This document shows, piece by piece, positions 8,108-16,546 of a stretch of 64,000 nucleotides of DNA (position 1 is the stretch's first letter; each line of letters begins with the position of its first letter). Location: positions 1 through 64,000 of the forward strand of contig DAOTXN010000082.1 in the NCBI GenBank assembly GCA_034435435.1. The letters are read 5' to 3'. The position numbers and the translations under genes are program-made. The notes under the pieces are model-generated. The model had not been told where the DNA came from. It saw only the letters and a program-made list of their open reading frames with translations, and made no database searches. This DNA comes from DAOTXN01 sp034435435. GTDB taxonomy: Bacteria > Chloroflexota > Anaerolineae > S140-20.

Positions 8108-8544
8108 CGGTGGCCGAGCGCAAGAAACAGTTACGCATCGTGGCCGAGATGCTGCTGGTACATCTCCCGGCCGTACTGCGCGACCAGGAATTGACCCGCG
8201 ATCTGTTAGCTATCGTCGGCGTCGCCATCCGCGCGGCCGCCGACGATGCCGAGAAATCGGCCGGCGAGTGGGACAAACGGGCTTACCACGTCAAGGCCGA
8301 CGAGCTGCGCCGCGAGTGGGAATGGGCGCCCGGCGCGGCCAATTACGCGACCGGCTTGGCCGACCGCGCCCAACCCGTCGCCGCCGCCGACCTGACCAAG
8401 CTGCGCGCGCTCATCGACGTCGAATTGGAGCGCCCGGCGCGCTTGTTCTACAAAGACCCGACCCACTTTCGCGGAGCGCGCGAGGCCAATCGGCGGCGCG
8501 AACGGCGCGAGGGGCGCAAGACGCCTAAACGCTCGCTCGTGTAA
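8104..8544 (+). CDS. small conserved-looking protein coupled to glgP
   Basis: This 146-residue protein starts at an ATGA overlap with the glgP stop, so it should be translated by coupling. It is predicted soluble and alpha-helical. It has an acidic/alanine-rich first half and a very basic tail rich in Arg and Lys (about residues 125-146). There is no signal peptide, membrane segment or motif I recognise. Its place between glgP and glgX suggests a role in glycogen turnover, perhaps as a regulator or granule-binding factor, but this comes only from context. Confidence 0.75.
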   Translation: MTVAERKKQLRIVAEMLLVHLPAVLRDQELTRDLLAIVGVAIRAAADDAEKSAGEWDKRAYHVKADELRREWEWAPGAANYATGLADRAQPVAAADLTKLRALIDVELERPARLFYKDPTHFRGAREANRRRERREGRKTPKRSLV

Positions 8545-8606
8545 AGAAACGAACGCTCGACGCGGATTCTACCTCTATCTGCCGTCTACTACTGTGGAGC
8601 ACAAAA

Positions 8607-10682
8607 ATGGAAACAGCCAAAGGCCGCCCCTACCCCCTGGGCGCGACGGTGCAAGAGGGCGGCGTCAATTTCGCCCTCTTTAGCAAAAACGCCACCGCTG
8701 TGCAATTGCTGCTCTTTGAGCGAGCCAACGACCCGCGTCCCTCTCACGTCTTTAACCTGCACCCGCACGTCAATCGCACTTTTTACTACTGGCACATTTT
8801 TGTCGAGGGCATCGGTCACGGTCAACTGTACGGCTATCGAGTGGATGGCCCCTATCGCCCCGAGGTGGGCCACCGCTTCAACAAGCTCAAGCTGCTGCTC
8901 GACCCCTACGCCAGGAGCGTGGCGTGCGAACCCCACTGGTCGCGGGCCGAGGCTTACGGCTTTGGCGACAACACCGCCACGGCCATGAAGAGCGTGGTCA
9001 TCGACACAACGGCCTACGATTGGGAAGGCGATGAGCCGTTGGGCCACCCCATCGACGAGACCATCATCTACGAGATGCACGTGGGCGGGTTCACCAGGCA
9101 TCCGTCGGCGGGCGTGGCGCACCCCGGCGCGTATGCTGGCGTCGTGGAGAAAATCCCCTACCTGGTGGACCTGGGCATCACCGCCGTCGAGTTGCTGCCG
9201 GTGCAGCAATTCGACGCCCAAGACGTAGGCGCGCCCTACGGTCCTGGCGGCCAGAGGCTGACCAACTATTGGGGCTATGCGCCGGTGGCCTTTTTTGCCC
9301 CCCACGGAGCTTATTGCGTCTCGACCAATCCGGCCGATTTTGTGAGTGAGTTCCGCGACATGGTCAAGGCGCTGCACCGGGCCGGCATCGAAGTCATCCT
9401 CGACGTGGTGTTCAACCACACCGCCGAAGGGGACGAGTCGGGACCGACGATCAGCCTGAAAGGGCTGGAAAACCGGGGCTATTATATGCTCGGTCCCGAC
9501 CGGCGGCGCTATTTGAACTTTTCCGGCTGCGGAAACACGTTAAAAAGCAACCATTCGGTGGTGCGCCGGCTCATCCTCGATTGTCTGCACTATTGGGTGC
9601 AAGAGATGCACGTGGACGGCTTTCGCTTCGACCTGGCGTCGGTGATGTCGCGCGACGAAGAGGGGCAGCTCATGCTCAACCCGCCCATCGTGTGGTCCAT
9701 CGAATCGGACCCAGTGCTGGCTAACACCAAGATCATCGCCGAAGCCTGGGACGCGGGGGGACTGTATCAGGTGGGCGAGTTTACCGGGGAGCGGTGGGCC
9801 GAATGGAACGGCAAGTTCCGCGACCAGGTGCGGCAGTTCGTCAAGGGAGACGATGGCCTGGCCCGCCGCATGGCGTGCCGCTTGACCGGCAGCACCGACC
9901 TGGTGCCCAAAGAAGAGCGCGCCACGTTTCAGAGCATCAATTTCATCGCCTGCCACGACGGTTTTACGCTCAACGACCTGGTGACGTACAACGAGAAACA
10001 CAACCATCCCAACGGCGAGCAAAATCAAGATGGGCACGACGCCAATTTTAGCTGGAACTGCGGCGTGGAAGGGCCGACCGATAAACCGGAAATTGAACAG
10101 TTGCGCCAGCGGCAGATCAAGAATTTTCTGACCATCCTGCTCGTCGCGCAAGGCACCCCGATGTTGCTCTTTGGCGACGAGGCCCGCCGCTCCCAACGCG
10201 GGAACAATAACGCCTACTGTCAGGACAACGAAATGAGTTGGCTCGACTGGCGACTGGTGGAGCAACACGCCGACCTGCGCCGTTTTTGCCGGGGTTTGAT
10301 CCACTTGCGCCGCGCTCACCCCACGTTCTACCAGCGGCGCATCGTCCACTGCCCGCCGCTGCCGGGCGAAGACGACGGCGTGATCTGGCACGGGGTGCGC
10401 GTCGGCCAGCCCGATTGGGGCGAGGCCTCACACAGCCTGGCCTTCACTTTGCCCGGCGTGGCCGGCGACGCCGATTTTTACGTGATTTTGAACGCTTTTT
10501 GGGAACGGCTGTCCTTCGAGCTCCCCACACCCCCGCACATGCGACGCTGGCTGCGGGTCATAGACACCAGCCTGACCTCGCCGCATGACTTGGCCGAAGC
10601 GGGAACAGAGCCGCCGGTCACGCAGGGAGTGTATCACGCCGGGGCGCGCTCGGCGGTGGTACTGATTAGCTCGCCTGGGTAA
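8607..10682 (+). CDS. glgX: glycogen debranching enzyme (isoamylase type)
   Basis: This 691-residue GH13 enzyme hydrolyses alpha-1,6 branches. It opens with an N-terminal beta-sandwich (PYPLGATVQEGGVNFALFS), as in the CBM48-containing GlgX/TreX family. The barrel carries DVVFNHT, the nucleophile in DGFRFDLAS (Asp342), the acid/base in IIAEAWD (Glu379) and the stabilising Asp in ACHDG (Asp451). All catalytic residues are present and the length is normal. The gene is third in the glgP operon and removes branches that stop the phosphorylase. The TAA stop lies at the edge of a palindromic repeat element (10679-10820). Confidence 0.93.
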   Translation: METAKGRPYPLGATVQEGGVNFALFSKNATAVQLLLFERANDPRPSHVFNLHPHVNRTFYYWHIFVEGIGHGQLYGYRVDGPYRPEVGHRFNKLKLLLDPYARSVACEPHWSRAEAYGFGDNTATAMKSVVIDTTAYDWEGDEPLGHPIDETIIYEMHVGGFTRHPSAGVAHPGAYAGVVEKIPYLVDLGITAVELLPVQQFDAQDVGAPYGPGGQRLTNYWGYAPVAFFAPHGAYCVSTNPADFVSEFRDMVKALHRAGIEVILDVVFNHTAEGDESGPTISLKGLENRGYYMLGPDRRRYLNFSGCGNTLKSNHSVVRRLILDCLHYWVQEMHVDGFRFDLASVMSRDEEGQLMLNPPIVWSIESDPVLANTKIIAEAWDAGGLYQVGEFTGERWAEWNGKFRDQVRQFVKGDDGLARRMACRLTGSTDLVPKEERATFQSINFIACHDGFTLNDLVTYNEKHNHPNGEQNQDGHDANFSWNCGVEGPTDKPEIEQLRQRQIKNFLTILLVAQGTPMLLFGDEARRSQRGNNNAYCQDNEMSWLDWRLVEQHADLRRFCRGLIHLRRAHPTFYQRRIVHCPPLPGEDDGVIWHGVRVGQPDWGEASHSLAFTLPGVAGDADFYVILNAFWERLSFELPTPPHMRRWLRVIDTSLTSPHDLAEAGTEPPVTQGVYHAGARSAVVLISSPG

Positions 10683-10820
10683 CTGCTCACCCTGGTAGCT
10701 CTTTGGACGAGATTTACAGGATTTACAGGATTTTTCCACGAATTCCATCCTGTGAATCTTGTGAATCCTGTCGAATGGCTTTGGGTTTGCCGCTTTTACG
10801 CATTTGGGCTGAGCGGTTAC
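10679..10820. repeat. MITE-like palindromic element, copy A
   Basis: The ends are inverted: GTAACTGCTCA at 10679-10689 and TGAGCGGTTAC at 10810-10820. The interior holds facing arms built on GATTTACAGGAT and ATCCTGTGAAT. The same architecture recurs at 53545-53668, and the same ends recur at 62300-62520. The left end overlaps the glgX stop codon. No reading frame of interest lies inside. Confidence 0.55.
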
Positions 10821-10830
10821 TCGCCTGGTT

Positions 10831-10864
10831 AAAAATCCGGCGCTGCCACACGTGACAGCGCCGG
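10831..10864 (-). terminator. intrinsic terminator of the cytochrome cluster
   Basis: A perfect 9-bp stem (CCGGCGCTG at 10837-10845 with CAGCGCCGG at 10856-10864) is followed on the minus strand by ATTTTT. It lies about 140 bases downstream of the 43-heme cytochrome stop and should end the minus-strand operon. Between it and that stop, at 10931-10937, is an isolated AAGGAGG with no usable gene behind it. Confidence 0.75.
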
Positions 10865-11001
10865 ATCACGTGGCTCTCCAATCGACCCCCGAGCCGACTC
10901 GTCAGATGATTAAACTCTCTTTTGTTTGCACCTCCTTTTTTTTCTGCGTTAAGAATTGAAATCCAATCTCTCTCTCGCTTCTCTCAAGCGCATTAAGCAT
11001 T

Positions 11002-14000
11002 TTACGGTCTGCACGTTTGGTGAATTTCCGTGCTCTGCTGGGAGCTGGTAGCGCCCACTGCCCAACTTTCGGTATTGTGGCAATTGGCGCAGTCTGGATT
11101 GTTAGGATGTCCGGTTTCAGGCGGCGTGTGGCAGGCGGCGCAGTCGGTCAGGCCGTCGTGGCTAAAGACGTAATCGGCCCAACTGCCCGTGTTGTGGCAG
11201 TTGGAGCACTGGCCGGGATAGTGCCCCTCCGGCGGCGTGTGACAAGAGGCGCAATCGGTCAGGCCGTCGTGGCTAAAGACGTAATCGGCCCAACTGCCCG
11301 TGTTGTGGCAGGTCGAGCACTGGCCGGGATAGTGCCCCTCCGGAGGCGTGTGGCAAGAGGCGCAATCGGTCAGGCCAGTGTGACTAAAGATCACGTCGCT
11401 CCAGGCGCTGGTGCTGGTGTGACAGTTGGAGCACTGGCCCAGGTAATGTCCCGCCGGGGCGTCACCCGTGTGGCACGCCGCGCAGTCGGTAAACCCATCG
11501 TGGCTAAAGTTCACGCTGGTCCAACTGGTCGTGTTGTGACAGGTAGAACACTCGCCCGGATAGTGCCCGTCGGGCGGGGTGTGGCACGCCGCGCAATCGG
11601 TCAACCCGGCGTGGCTGAAATCCACATCGGTCCAACTGGTGGTGTTGTGGCAGTTTGTGCACGCGCCGGTATAGTGACCGGCCGGGCGGCTGTGACACGT
11701 GGTGCAGTCGGTCAACCCGTCGTGGCTAAAGGTGACGTCGGTCCAGTTTTCGGTGTTGTGGCAATCGGTGCAGGCGCCATCATAGTGGTTAGGGGGCGCT
11801 GTGTGACACACCGTACACTCGGTCGCACCACTGTGGTCGAGAGAAATCACCCAAGAGTCGGTATTGTGGCAGTTAGAACACTGGCCTCGCGGATGCCCTG
11901 GCGGGCGCTCGCTGCTGTGACAGGCCTTGCAATTGGTGTAGGTCACGTGGTCGAAGGTCACGTCTGCCCAATCCACTGTAGTGTGACAATCGGAGCACTG
12001 CCCCGGCCAGTGGCCGTCCGGCGGCGTGTGGCACGACTGGCAGTTGATCAGGTTGGTGTGATCGAAATGGATATCGTCCCAGTCGGTGGTGGTGTGGCAA
12101 TTGGAGCATTGACCATCGTAATGTTGGTTGGGCGGTGTGTGGCACGCCTGGCAGTCCACCAGACCGGTGTGGTCAAAATTCACGTCGCCCCAGTCTGTAA
12201 TATTGTGACAGGTGGAGCACTGACCGGCATAGTGTCCTTCCGGCGCGGTGTGGCAGGCCTGGCAGTCGGTCAATCCATCATGGTCCATACCGACGGCGTC
12301 CCAGTCATCGGTGGTGTGACAATCGGAGCACTGGCCGTCATAGTGACCTTGCGGCGGCGCGTGACACGCCTGGCAGTCCACCAGGTCGCCGTGATCCAGG
12401 TTCGGATCTAGCCAGTCTTGGGGCGTGTGGCAGGTCGAACACTCACCGTCATAGTGCCCCACGGGCGCCTGGTGGCAGTTGGAGCAATTGGCCGGGTTCG
12501 AGTGATCAAAGCCGGGGTCGGTCCAGCCAAAAGTCGAGTGACAGTTAGAGCACTGGCCGGGATAGTGTCCCGTCGGCGCAGAGTGGCACGCCAGGCAGTT
12601 TTCCAGCCCGTCGTGCTTGAAGTGAATATTCCACCAACTGTCGGTGCTGTGGCACTTGAAACACTGGTCGTGATAATGGAAAGGCTTGCTATGGCACGCC
12701 TTGCAGTCGGTGTAGCCGGTGTGGTCGAAGGTCCAGTCGGCCCAATCCTGGGTGGTGTGGCAGGTGACGCACTGCCCATCGTAATGGTTGAGGGGCGCGG
12801 CGTTGCGATGGCACTTGAGGCAGTCAGTGTAATCGGTGTGGTCGAACCAGGCCTGGGCCCAGTCCAGTGTGTTGTGACAGTTGGAGCACTGGCCGGCGTA
12901 GTGATAGGCCGGGCGTTCTTCCGAGTGGCAGGACAGACAATCGGCAAAGCCGGTGTGGTCGAACCATGCCTCCTGCCACCCGGCGATGGTGTGGCAGTTG
13001 GAGCACTGGCCGGCATAGTGATCTTCCGGCAAGTCCTCGTCGTCGGCGTGGCACGCCAGACAGTCGCCAAAGCCGGCGTGGTCAAAGTGGACGATTTTCC
13101 AGTCCTCGGTGTCGGTGTGGCAATTGGCGCACACGTGAGACGTGTGTGGGATCGGGGCCGCCGAAAGCTCTGGACGCTTCACGTTCGCCGCCGACCACAG
13201 CCCGTACCACCAAGCCCGGTCGGGACGCACATAGTGCTCGGGTGGGCTATCTTGAAGGTGACACGCGCGGCACTCTGTCACCAGCGCGTGGTCAAAAGGC
13301 TCCTCTTGCCACTCTTCCAGGTCGGTGTGGCAAGTATCGCACGCGCCGGCATAGTGATAGACCGGGCGCTCGTCCAGGTGACAGGATTGGCACTCGGTGA
13401 TGTCCAGGTGGTCGAATTCAAAGGGTTGCCAGCTCTCAATGACGTGGCACGTCTCGCAATCCCCTGCAAAGTGATCGGGGTAGATTTCGGTCGCGGGCAG
13501 GTCGTGGCAGCTCGCACAGTCGGTGGGGGTGTCTGCATACTGCCCGTCGGCGTGGCAGGCCAGGCATTCGACCTCGGCGTGCCCCCCGGTGAGGGGAAAA
13601 GTGTCGTGCTCGACGTTTGGGTTGAGGAAAGGGATCGGCACCGCTTGCGCCAGAATCATGCCGGGAGATACCAGGGGCAGCCTTTGAAGCGGATCGCCCT
13701 CTTGCAGGGTAAGGATTTTGTGTTCCAAGGCCGCCACTGCGCGCGCGCCTAGCCTGTCATTCGCTGGCGTGTCGAGCGCCGCCACGACGATTTCAGCCTG
13801 CACCAGAATCTTTCTCAACCGGTCGCCCAACTCGGCGTGCGTGGTGGGCGGGGTGGCCTCGATATAGTGAATCGCTTCGTCCAGGGCGCGGTCAAAGCGC
13901 AGCACTGCCGGATAGATCTGCTCGTTCCCTCCGGTCTGCGCCAGGTCGGTCAGCCGGCGCTCGGCCAGGTCGAGGGCCAGTTTGGCGCGTTGCATCTCGC

Positions 14001-14160
14001 CTCCCGTGAGACGCAAACGCCATCGCTCGGCTTGGAGCTGTAGGTCGTAGAGCGGATCGCCCGGATGAAAGGGATATGTCTCGGACAGGATGTATAACCC
14101 GGTCGAAGCTGCGATAAACAGCAGGTTGAGTGCGACGAAAGGTATGAGCAGCTTTTTCAT
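11002..14160 (-). CDS. giant 43-heme tandem-repeat cytochrome c
   Basis: This 1052-residue protein carries 43 CXXCH motifs between residues 199 and 1028, one per about 19 residues. Residues 1-28 form a signal anchor (MKKLLIPF then a hydrophobic run). Residues about 30-180 are helical and resemble the DUF5667 type (GDPLYDLQLQAERWRLRL). The rest is a chain of 37-residue units: CXXCH, a Trp five residues on, a [FL][DS]H histidine, a second CXXCH, then PP-GHY-GQ. Each unit has two heme sites and two spare histidines, so bis-His ligation is likely. The protein should lie outside the membrane and carry electrons over a long distance. The frame is open to 14217, but ATG 14160 starts the signal sequence and has AAGAAGG about 10 bases upstream. 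It is the last gene of the cluster, with a terminator at 10831-10864. Function is inferred. Confidence 0.88.
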   Translation of the reverse strand: MKKLLIPFVALNLLFIAASTGLYILSETYPFHPGDPLYDLQLQAERWRLRLTGGEMQRAKLALDLAERRLTDLAQTGGNEQIYPAVLRFDRALDEAIHYIEATPPTTHAELGDRLRKILVQAEIVVAALDTPANDRLGARAVAALEHKILTLQEGDPLQRLPLVSPGMILAQAVPIPFLNPNVEHDTFPLTGGHAEVECLACHADGQYADTPTDCASCHDLPATEIYPDHFAGDCETCHVIESWQPFEFDHLDITECQSCHLDERPVYHYAGACDTCHTDLEEWQEEPFDHALVTECRACHLQDSPPEHYVRPDRAWWYGLWSAANVKRPELSAAPIPHTSHVCANCHTDTEDWKIVHFDHAGFGDCLACHADDEDLPEDHYAGQCSNCHTIAGWQEAWFDHTGFADCLSCHSEERPAYHYAGQCSNCHNTLDWAQAWFDHTDYTDCLKCHRNAAPLNHYDGQCVTCHTTQDWADWTFDHTGYTDCKACHSKPFHYHDQCFKCHSTDSWWNIHFKHDGLENCLACHSAPTGHYPGQCSNCHSTFGWTDPGFDHSNPANCSNCHQAPVGHYDGECSTCHTPQDWLDPNLDHGDLVDCQACHAPPQGHYDGQCSDCHTTDDWDAVGMDHDGLTDCQACHTAPEGHYAGQCSTCHNITDWGDVNFDHTGLVDCQACHTPPNQHYDGQCSNCHTTTDWDDIHFDHTNLINCQSCHTPPDGHWPGQCSDCHTTVDWADVTFDHVTYTNCKACHSSERPPGHPRGQCSNCHNTDSWVISLDHSGATECTVCHTAPPNHYDGACTDCHNTENWTDVTFSHDGLTDCTTCHSRPAGHYTGACTNCHNTTSWTDVDFSHAGLTDCAACHTPPDGHYPGECSTCHNTTSWTSVNFSHDGFTDCAACHTGDAPAGHYLGQCSNCHTSTSAWSDVIFSHTGLTDCASCHTPPEGHYPGQCSTCHNTGSWADYVFSHDGLTDCASCHTPPEGHYPGQCSNCHNTGSWADYVFSHDGLTDCAACHTPPETGHPNNPDCANCHNTESWAVGATSSQQSTEIHQTCRP
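11141..11362 (-). repeat. recent 111-bp tandem duplication in the 43-heme gene
   Basis: Two adjacent 111-base units (11141-11251 and 11252-11362) differ at 5 positions by direct comparison, and each encodes one 37-residue diheme module. More diverged units of the same kind extend to about 13,000. The near-identity shows that the gene is still growing, or being homogenised, by unit duplication. Confidence 0.85.
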
Positions 14161-14182
14161 GGCGCTTGCCTTCTTTGCTTGC

Positions 14183-14488
14183 CTGGGTCTGTTGCTTATG
14201 GTAGGGCAGGTTTCCATACCTGCCTCAGTAGCGCGGCGGGTAAGAAACCCGCCCTACTTTAGGTCGCCTTATCGGGTTGCCAACCGCCGCTCCAATTCGG
14301 CCGTTGAAAAGGCCCCGCAGTAGCTGGGTCTGTTGCTTATGGTAGGGCAGGTTTCCATACTTATGGTAGGGCAGGTTTCCATACCTGCCTCAGTAGCGCG
14401 GCGGGTAAGAAACCCGCCCTACTTTAGGTCGCCTTATCGGGTTGCCAACCGCCGCTCCAATTCGGCCGTTGAAAAGGCCCCGCAGTAG
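14183..14488. repeat. duplicated palindromic intergenic block (141 and 165 bp)
   Basis: The block 14183-14323 is repeated directly at 14324-14488. The second copy is longer by one tandem 24-base unit. Each copy contains two small hairpins, GGCAGGT...ACCTGCC around TTCCAT and GCGGGT...ACCCGC. A related hairpin pair lies at 22948-23012. The block fills the space between the 12-heme and 43-heme genes, so it would be transcribed within the operon. No gene is seen in it. Confidence 0.8.
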
Positions 14489-14505
14489 TGACAAAAGCGA
14501 GCCTG

Positions 14506-15546
14506 TTATGGGTTATAAAGGGCAAGCTTTCCTTCACCCGGCTGGCCGGTCGGATGACACTCGACGCAGTTCTCAAATTCGGTGATCCCCTCGCGCACGT
14601 GTGCGGCTGCCATCCCTTCGGGCGTGTGGTCGTGACAGCCATAGCAAGTGTGCTCGGCATAGCTGGCGGTGTGACACGTCTCGCAGGCGATCATGCCCTG
14701 GTCGCTGTGATCCAGATGGAAGATGTGTCGCGTCAGTTGGGCCGGTGCAAAGGCAACGGCGTTGTGGCAGCGGCTACAGTCCAGCCCGAAGCAGTCGGCG
14801 TGCGTGTCGGGGGTCTCGTGACAATCGCTGCACGCGCTGGGAATGCCCACGTATGTTTGCTGCGTGTGGCAGTCCTCGCACGGCGCGTCTGCGTGACCGT
14901 CTTGCAATGGGAAGAATGGATCGTGATCGAAATCGAACATGCGGTCTCGACCATCGTGGCACTCGAAGCAACGCTCGCCATAACGCTGGATGTGTTCGGT
15001 GATCGCATCCGCGTCGTTCTGGGTATGGCAGCCGATGCAATCCACGCCTTCGGCAGAGAAACGGTGTTCCAGGTGGCAGTCATAACACACCACCGGCTTG
15101 CCATCTTGGCCGGTTTGGTGCGTGGCCAGGCTAAAACCTGTCAGCCTTTCGTGGTCGATGTTTTCAAAGGGCACGTGGCTGATCACCGCTTCGCGTCCCT
15201 GGTGTTCGACGTGACAGTTCTGGCATTTGTTGGTGCCGGGCAGCAAACCGTGCAAGCCGGTGGCCTCGGCTCGCTGCCGCGCCACGTCAATGTGGCACTT
15301 TTGGCAGCGCGTGGCGGTGATGCAGTGGATGGGGGCGTGGCAGTGTTTGCATTCCTTTTCAAACTCGGCGTGCGATGTATAGCCCCCCAGCGTCAGGCCG
15401 CGTGGATTGGCCGCCGAGACCGGACCCGGCTTGTGGGCGGCCTTGAAGCCATAAAAACCGGCCCCCACGCTCAGCACGCCCAACATCACCGACAGAAACA
15501 GACGCCCGAGGCGCGAATACAAGAGTTTAGACCCTACGTGCCGCAT
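14506..15546 (-). CDS. twelve-heme cytochrome c
   Basis: This 346-residue protein has an uncleaved or cleavable N-terminal membrane segment (about residues 14-36) followed by an extracytoplasmic domain with 12 CXXCH motifs. The first three sit near residues 70-112 and the rest follow at short intervals. Many additional histidines fit bis-His ligation. The last ~100 residues, with five hemes, match closely the C-terminal module of the neighbouring six-heme protein (CSRCH, LTRHIF-LDH, EHTCY-CHDHTP, CHPTG-PGE). The two therefore share a duplicated pentaheme domain. The gene sits between the six-heme and 43-heme genes on the same strand and probably relays electrons between them (inference). Confidence 0.85.
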   Translation of the reverse strand: MRHVGSKLLYSRLGRLFLSVMLGVLSVGAGFYGFKAAHKPGPVSAANPRGLTLGGYTSHAEFEKECKHCHAPIHCITATRCQKCHIDVARQRAEATGLHGLLPGTNKCQNCHVEHQGREAVISHVPFENIDHERLTGFSLATHQTGQDGKPVVCYDCHLEHRFSAEGVDCIGCHTQNDADAITEHIQRYGERCFECHDGRDRMFDFDHDPFFPLQDGHADAPCEDCHTQQTYVGIPSACSDCHETPDTHADCFGLDCSRCHNAVAFAPAQLTRHIFHLDHSDQGMIACETCHTASYAEHTCYGCHDHTPEGMAAAHVREGITEFENCVECHPTGQPGEGKLALYNP

Positions 15547-15625
15547 TGTGCTCCAATCCTGTGGTCAATCAGAGAAGATTTCCAACCCGCGCTGACCAGT
15601 TTCCGTCGTTCGTCCCATTTACTGG

Positions 15626-16531
15626 CTAATGACCCATTCGCCTGTCTCCAAGGCGTTCCAGGCTACCGCTCCCATCGACGTCTATTCCACCCGACAGTAT
15701 CCCACTATTCTGCGGCGCGTCGGCGGGCCGCCGGGCCAGCAACTCCGCCTCGCCCGGCTCGCCGGTGGGGTGACACTCGGCGCAGGTGTCGATCTCGAAG
15801 AGATTCTCCTCTGCATGCACTTGCTGCATCTGTAACGGTGTGTGATCGTGACACTCGTAACACGTGTGTTCCGAGTAACTTTGCGTATGGCATGTCTGGC
15901 ACGAGACCATGCCCTCATCGCCGTGATCCAGCTTGAAGATGTGGCGCGTGAGCAACGCCGGTTTCCACGCTTGCAGCGTATGGCAGCGGGAGCAATTGAG
16001 GCCAAAACGCTCCGCGTGCATCTCGGGTTCCTCGTGGCAAGCCACACATTCGTGGGGGTCCTGTTGAGCGCCGCCCTCCATCATCGCCATGTCCAGCTCG
16101 GGCGGCGTCGGCGTGGGGATGACCACGCCCTTTTCAGCCGCTAACGCGCCCACCTCTTGCCAATCGGCGTGTTGGATTAACGTCACCAGCCCCTCTACCT
16201 GATAGCCGCTCAACGCGCCGCCCTCGTCCACGTGCCAGGCGGCCATGGCCGTGCCATGCGGCGAGTGGGCGATGGTGTCAAAAAGGATGTCTGGATCGGC
16301 CTCGGTCAGGCCGGGATTGTTGAGGGCGGGCATGGCGCCGATGCCCTCGCCCGTGGGGCCGTGGCACAGCACGCAGTTTTCCACGTAAATGCCGGCCGCC
16401 TCTACCACGTACTGTTGGCGTAGCTTTTCCTGGGCTTGCCCCATGCGCAACGGCTCTATAACCGCATAGTAGGGCAGCGCGGCTACCAGTATCAACACGG
16501 CCAACAGTGTGATCAGATCGTAACGATTCAT
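15626..16531 (-). CDS. six-heme cytochrome: cytochrome c domain plus pentaheme module
   Basis: This 301-residue protein starts with a membrane anchor (residues about 5-25). A mono-heme cytochrome c domain follows (CVLCHGPTGEGIG, about residues 50-130), with a loop ending in a Met/His-containing segment. A Pro/Thr linker leads to a five-heme C-terminal module shared with the twelve-heme neighbour. The frame is open from GTG 16546, but ATG 16531 is preferred because GAGAGGG lies just upstream. It directly follows the Rieske gene, 15 bases away. This is the place of the c-type subunit of a bc complex, so it is the likely electron acceptor from the Rieske protein. Confidence 0.83.
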   Translation of the reverse strand: MNRYDLITLLAVLILVAALPYYAVIEPLRMGQAQEKLRQQYVVEAAGIYVENCVLCHGPTGEGIGAMPALNNPGLTEADPDILFDTIAHSPHGTAMAAWHVDEGGALSGYQVEGLVTLIQHADWQEVGALAAEKGVVIPTPTPPELDMAMMEGGAQQDPHECVACHEEPEMHAERFGLNCSRCHTLQAWKPALLTRHIFKLDHGDEGMVSCQTCHTQSYSEHTCYECHDHTPLQMQQVHAEENLFEIDTCAECHPTGEPGEAELLARRPADAPQNSGILSGGIDVDGSGSLERLGDRRMGH

Positions 16532-16546
16532 CGCCGGCCCTCTCAC

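Noticed and set aside
10931..10937. A perfect AAGGAGG on the minus strand downstream of the 43-heme gene
   Set aside because: The only start codon nearby is a GTG overlapping the site itself, with a stop after nine codons, then the terminator. At most it is the remnant of a lost gene.
11017..12411. A 464-codon plus-strand frame antisense to the 43-heme gene
   Set aside because: Its repetitive Val/Gly/Arg sequence is only the reverse reading of the 111-bp repeat units.
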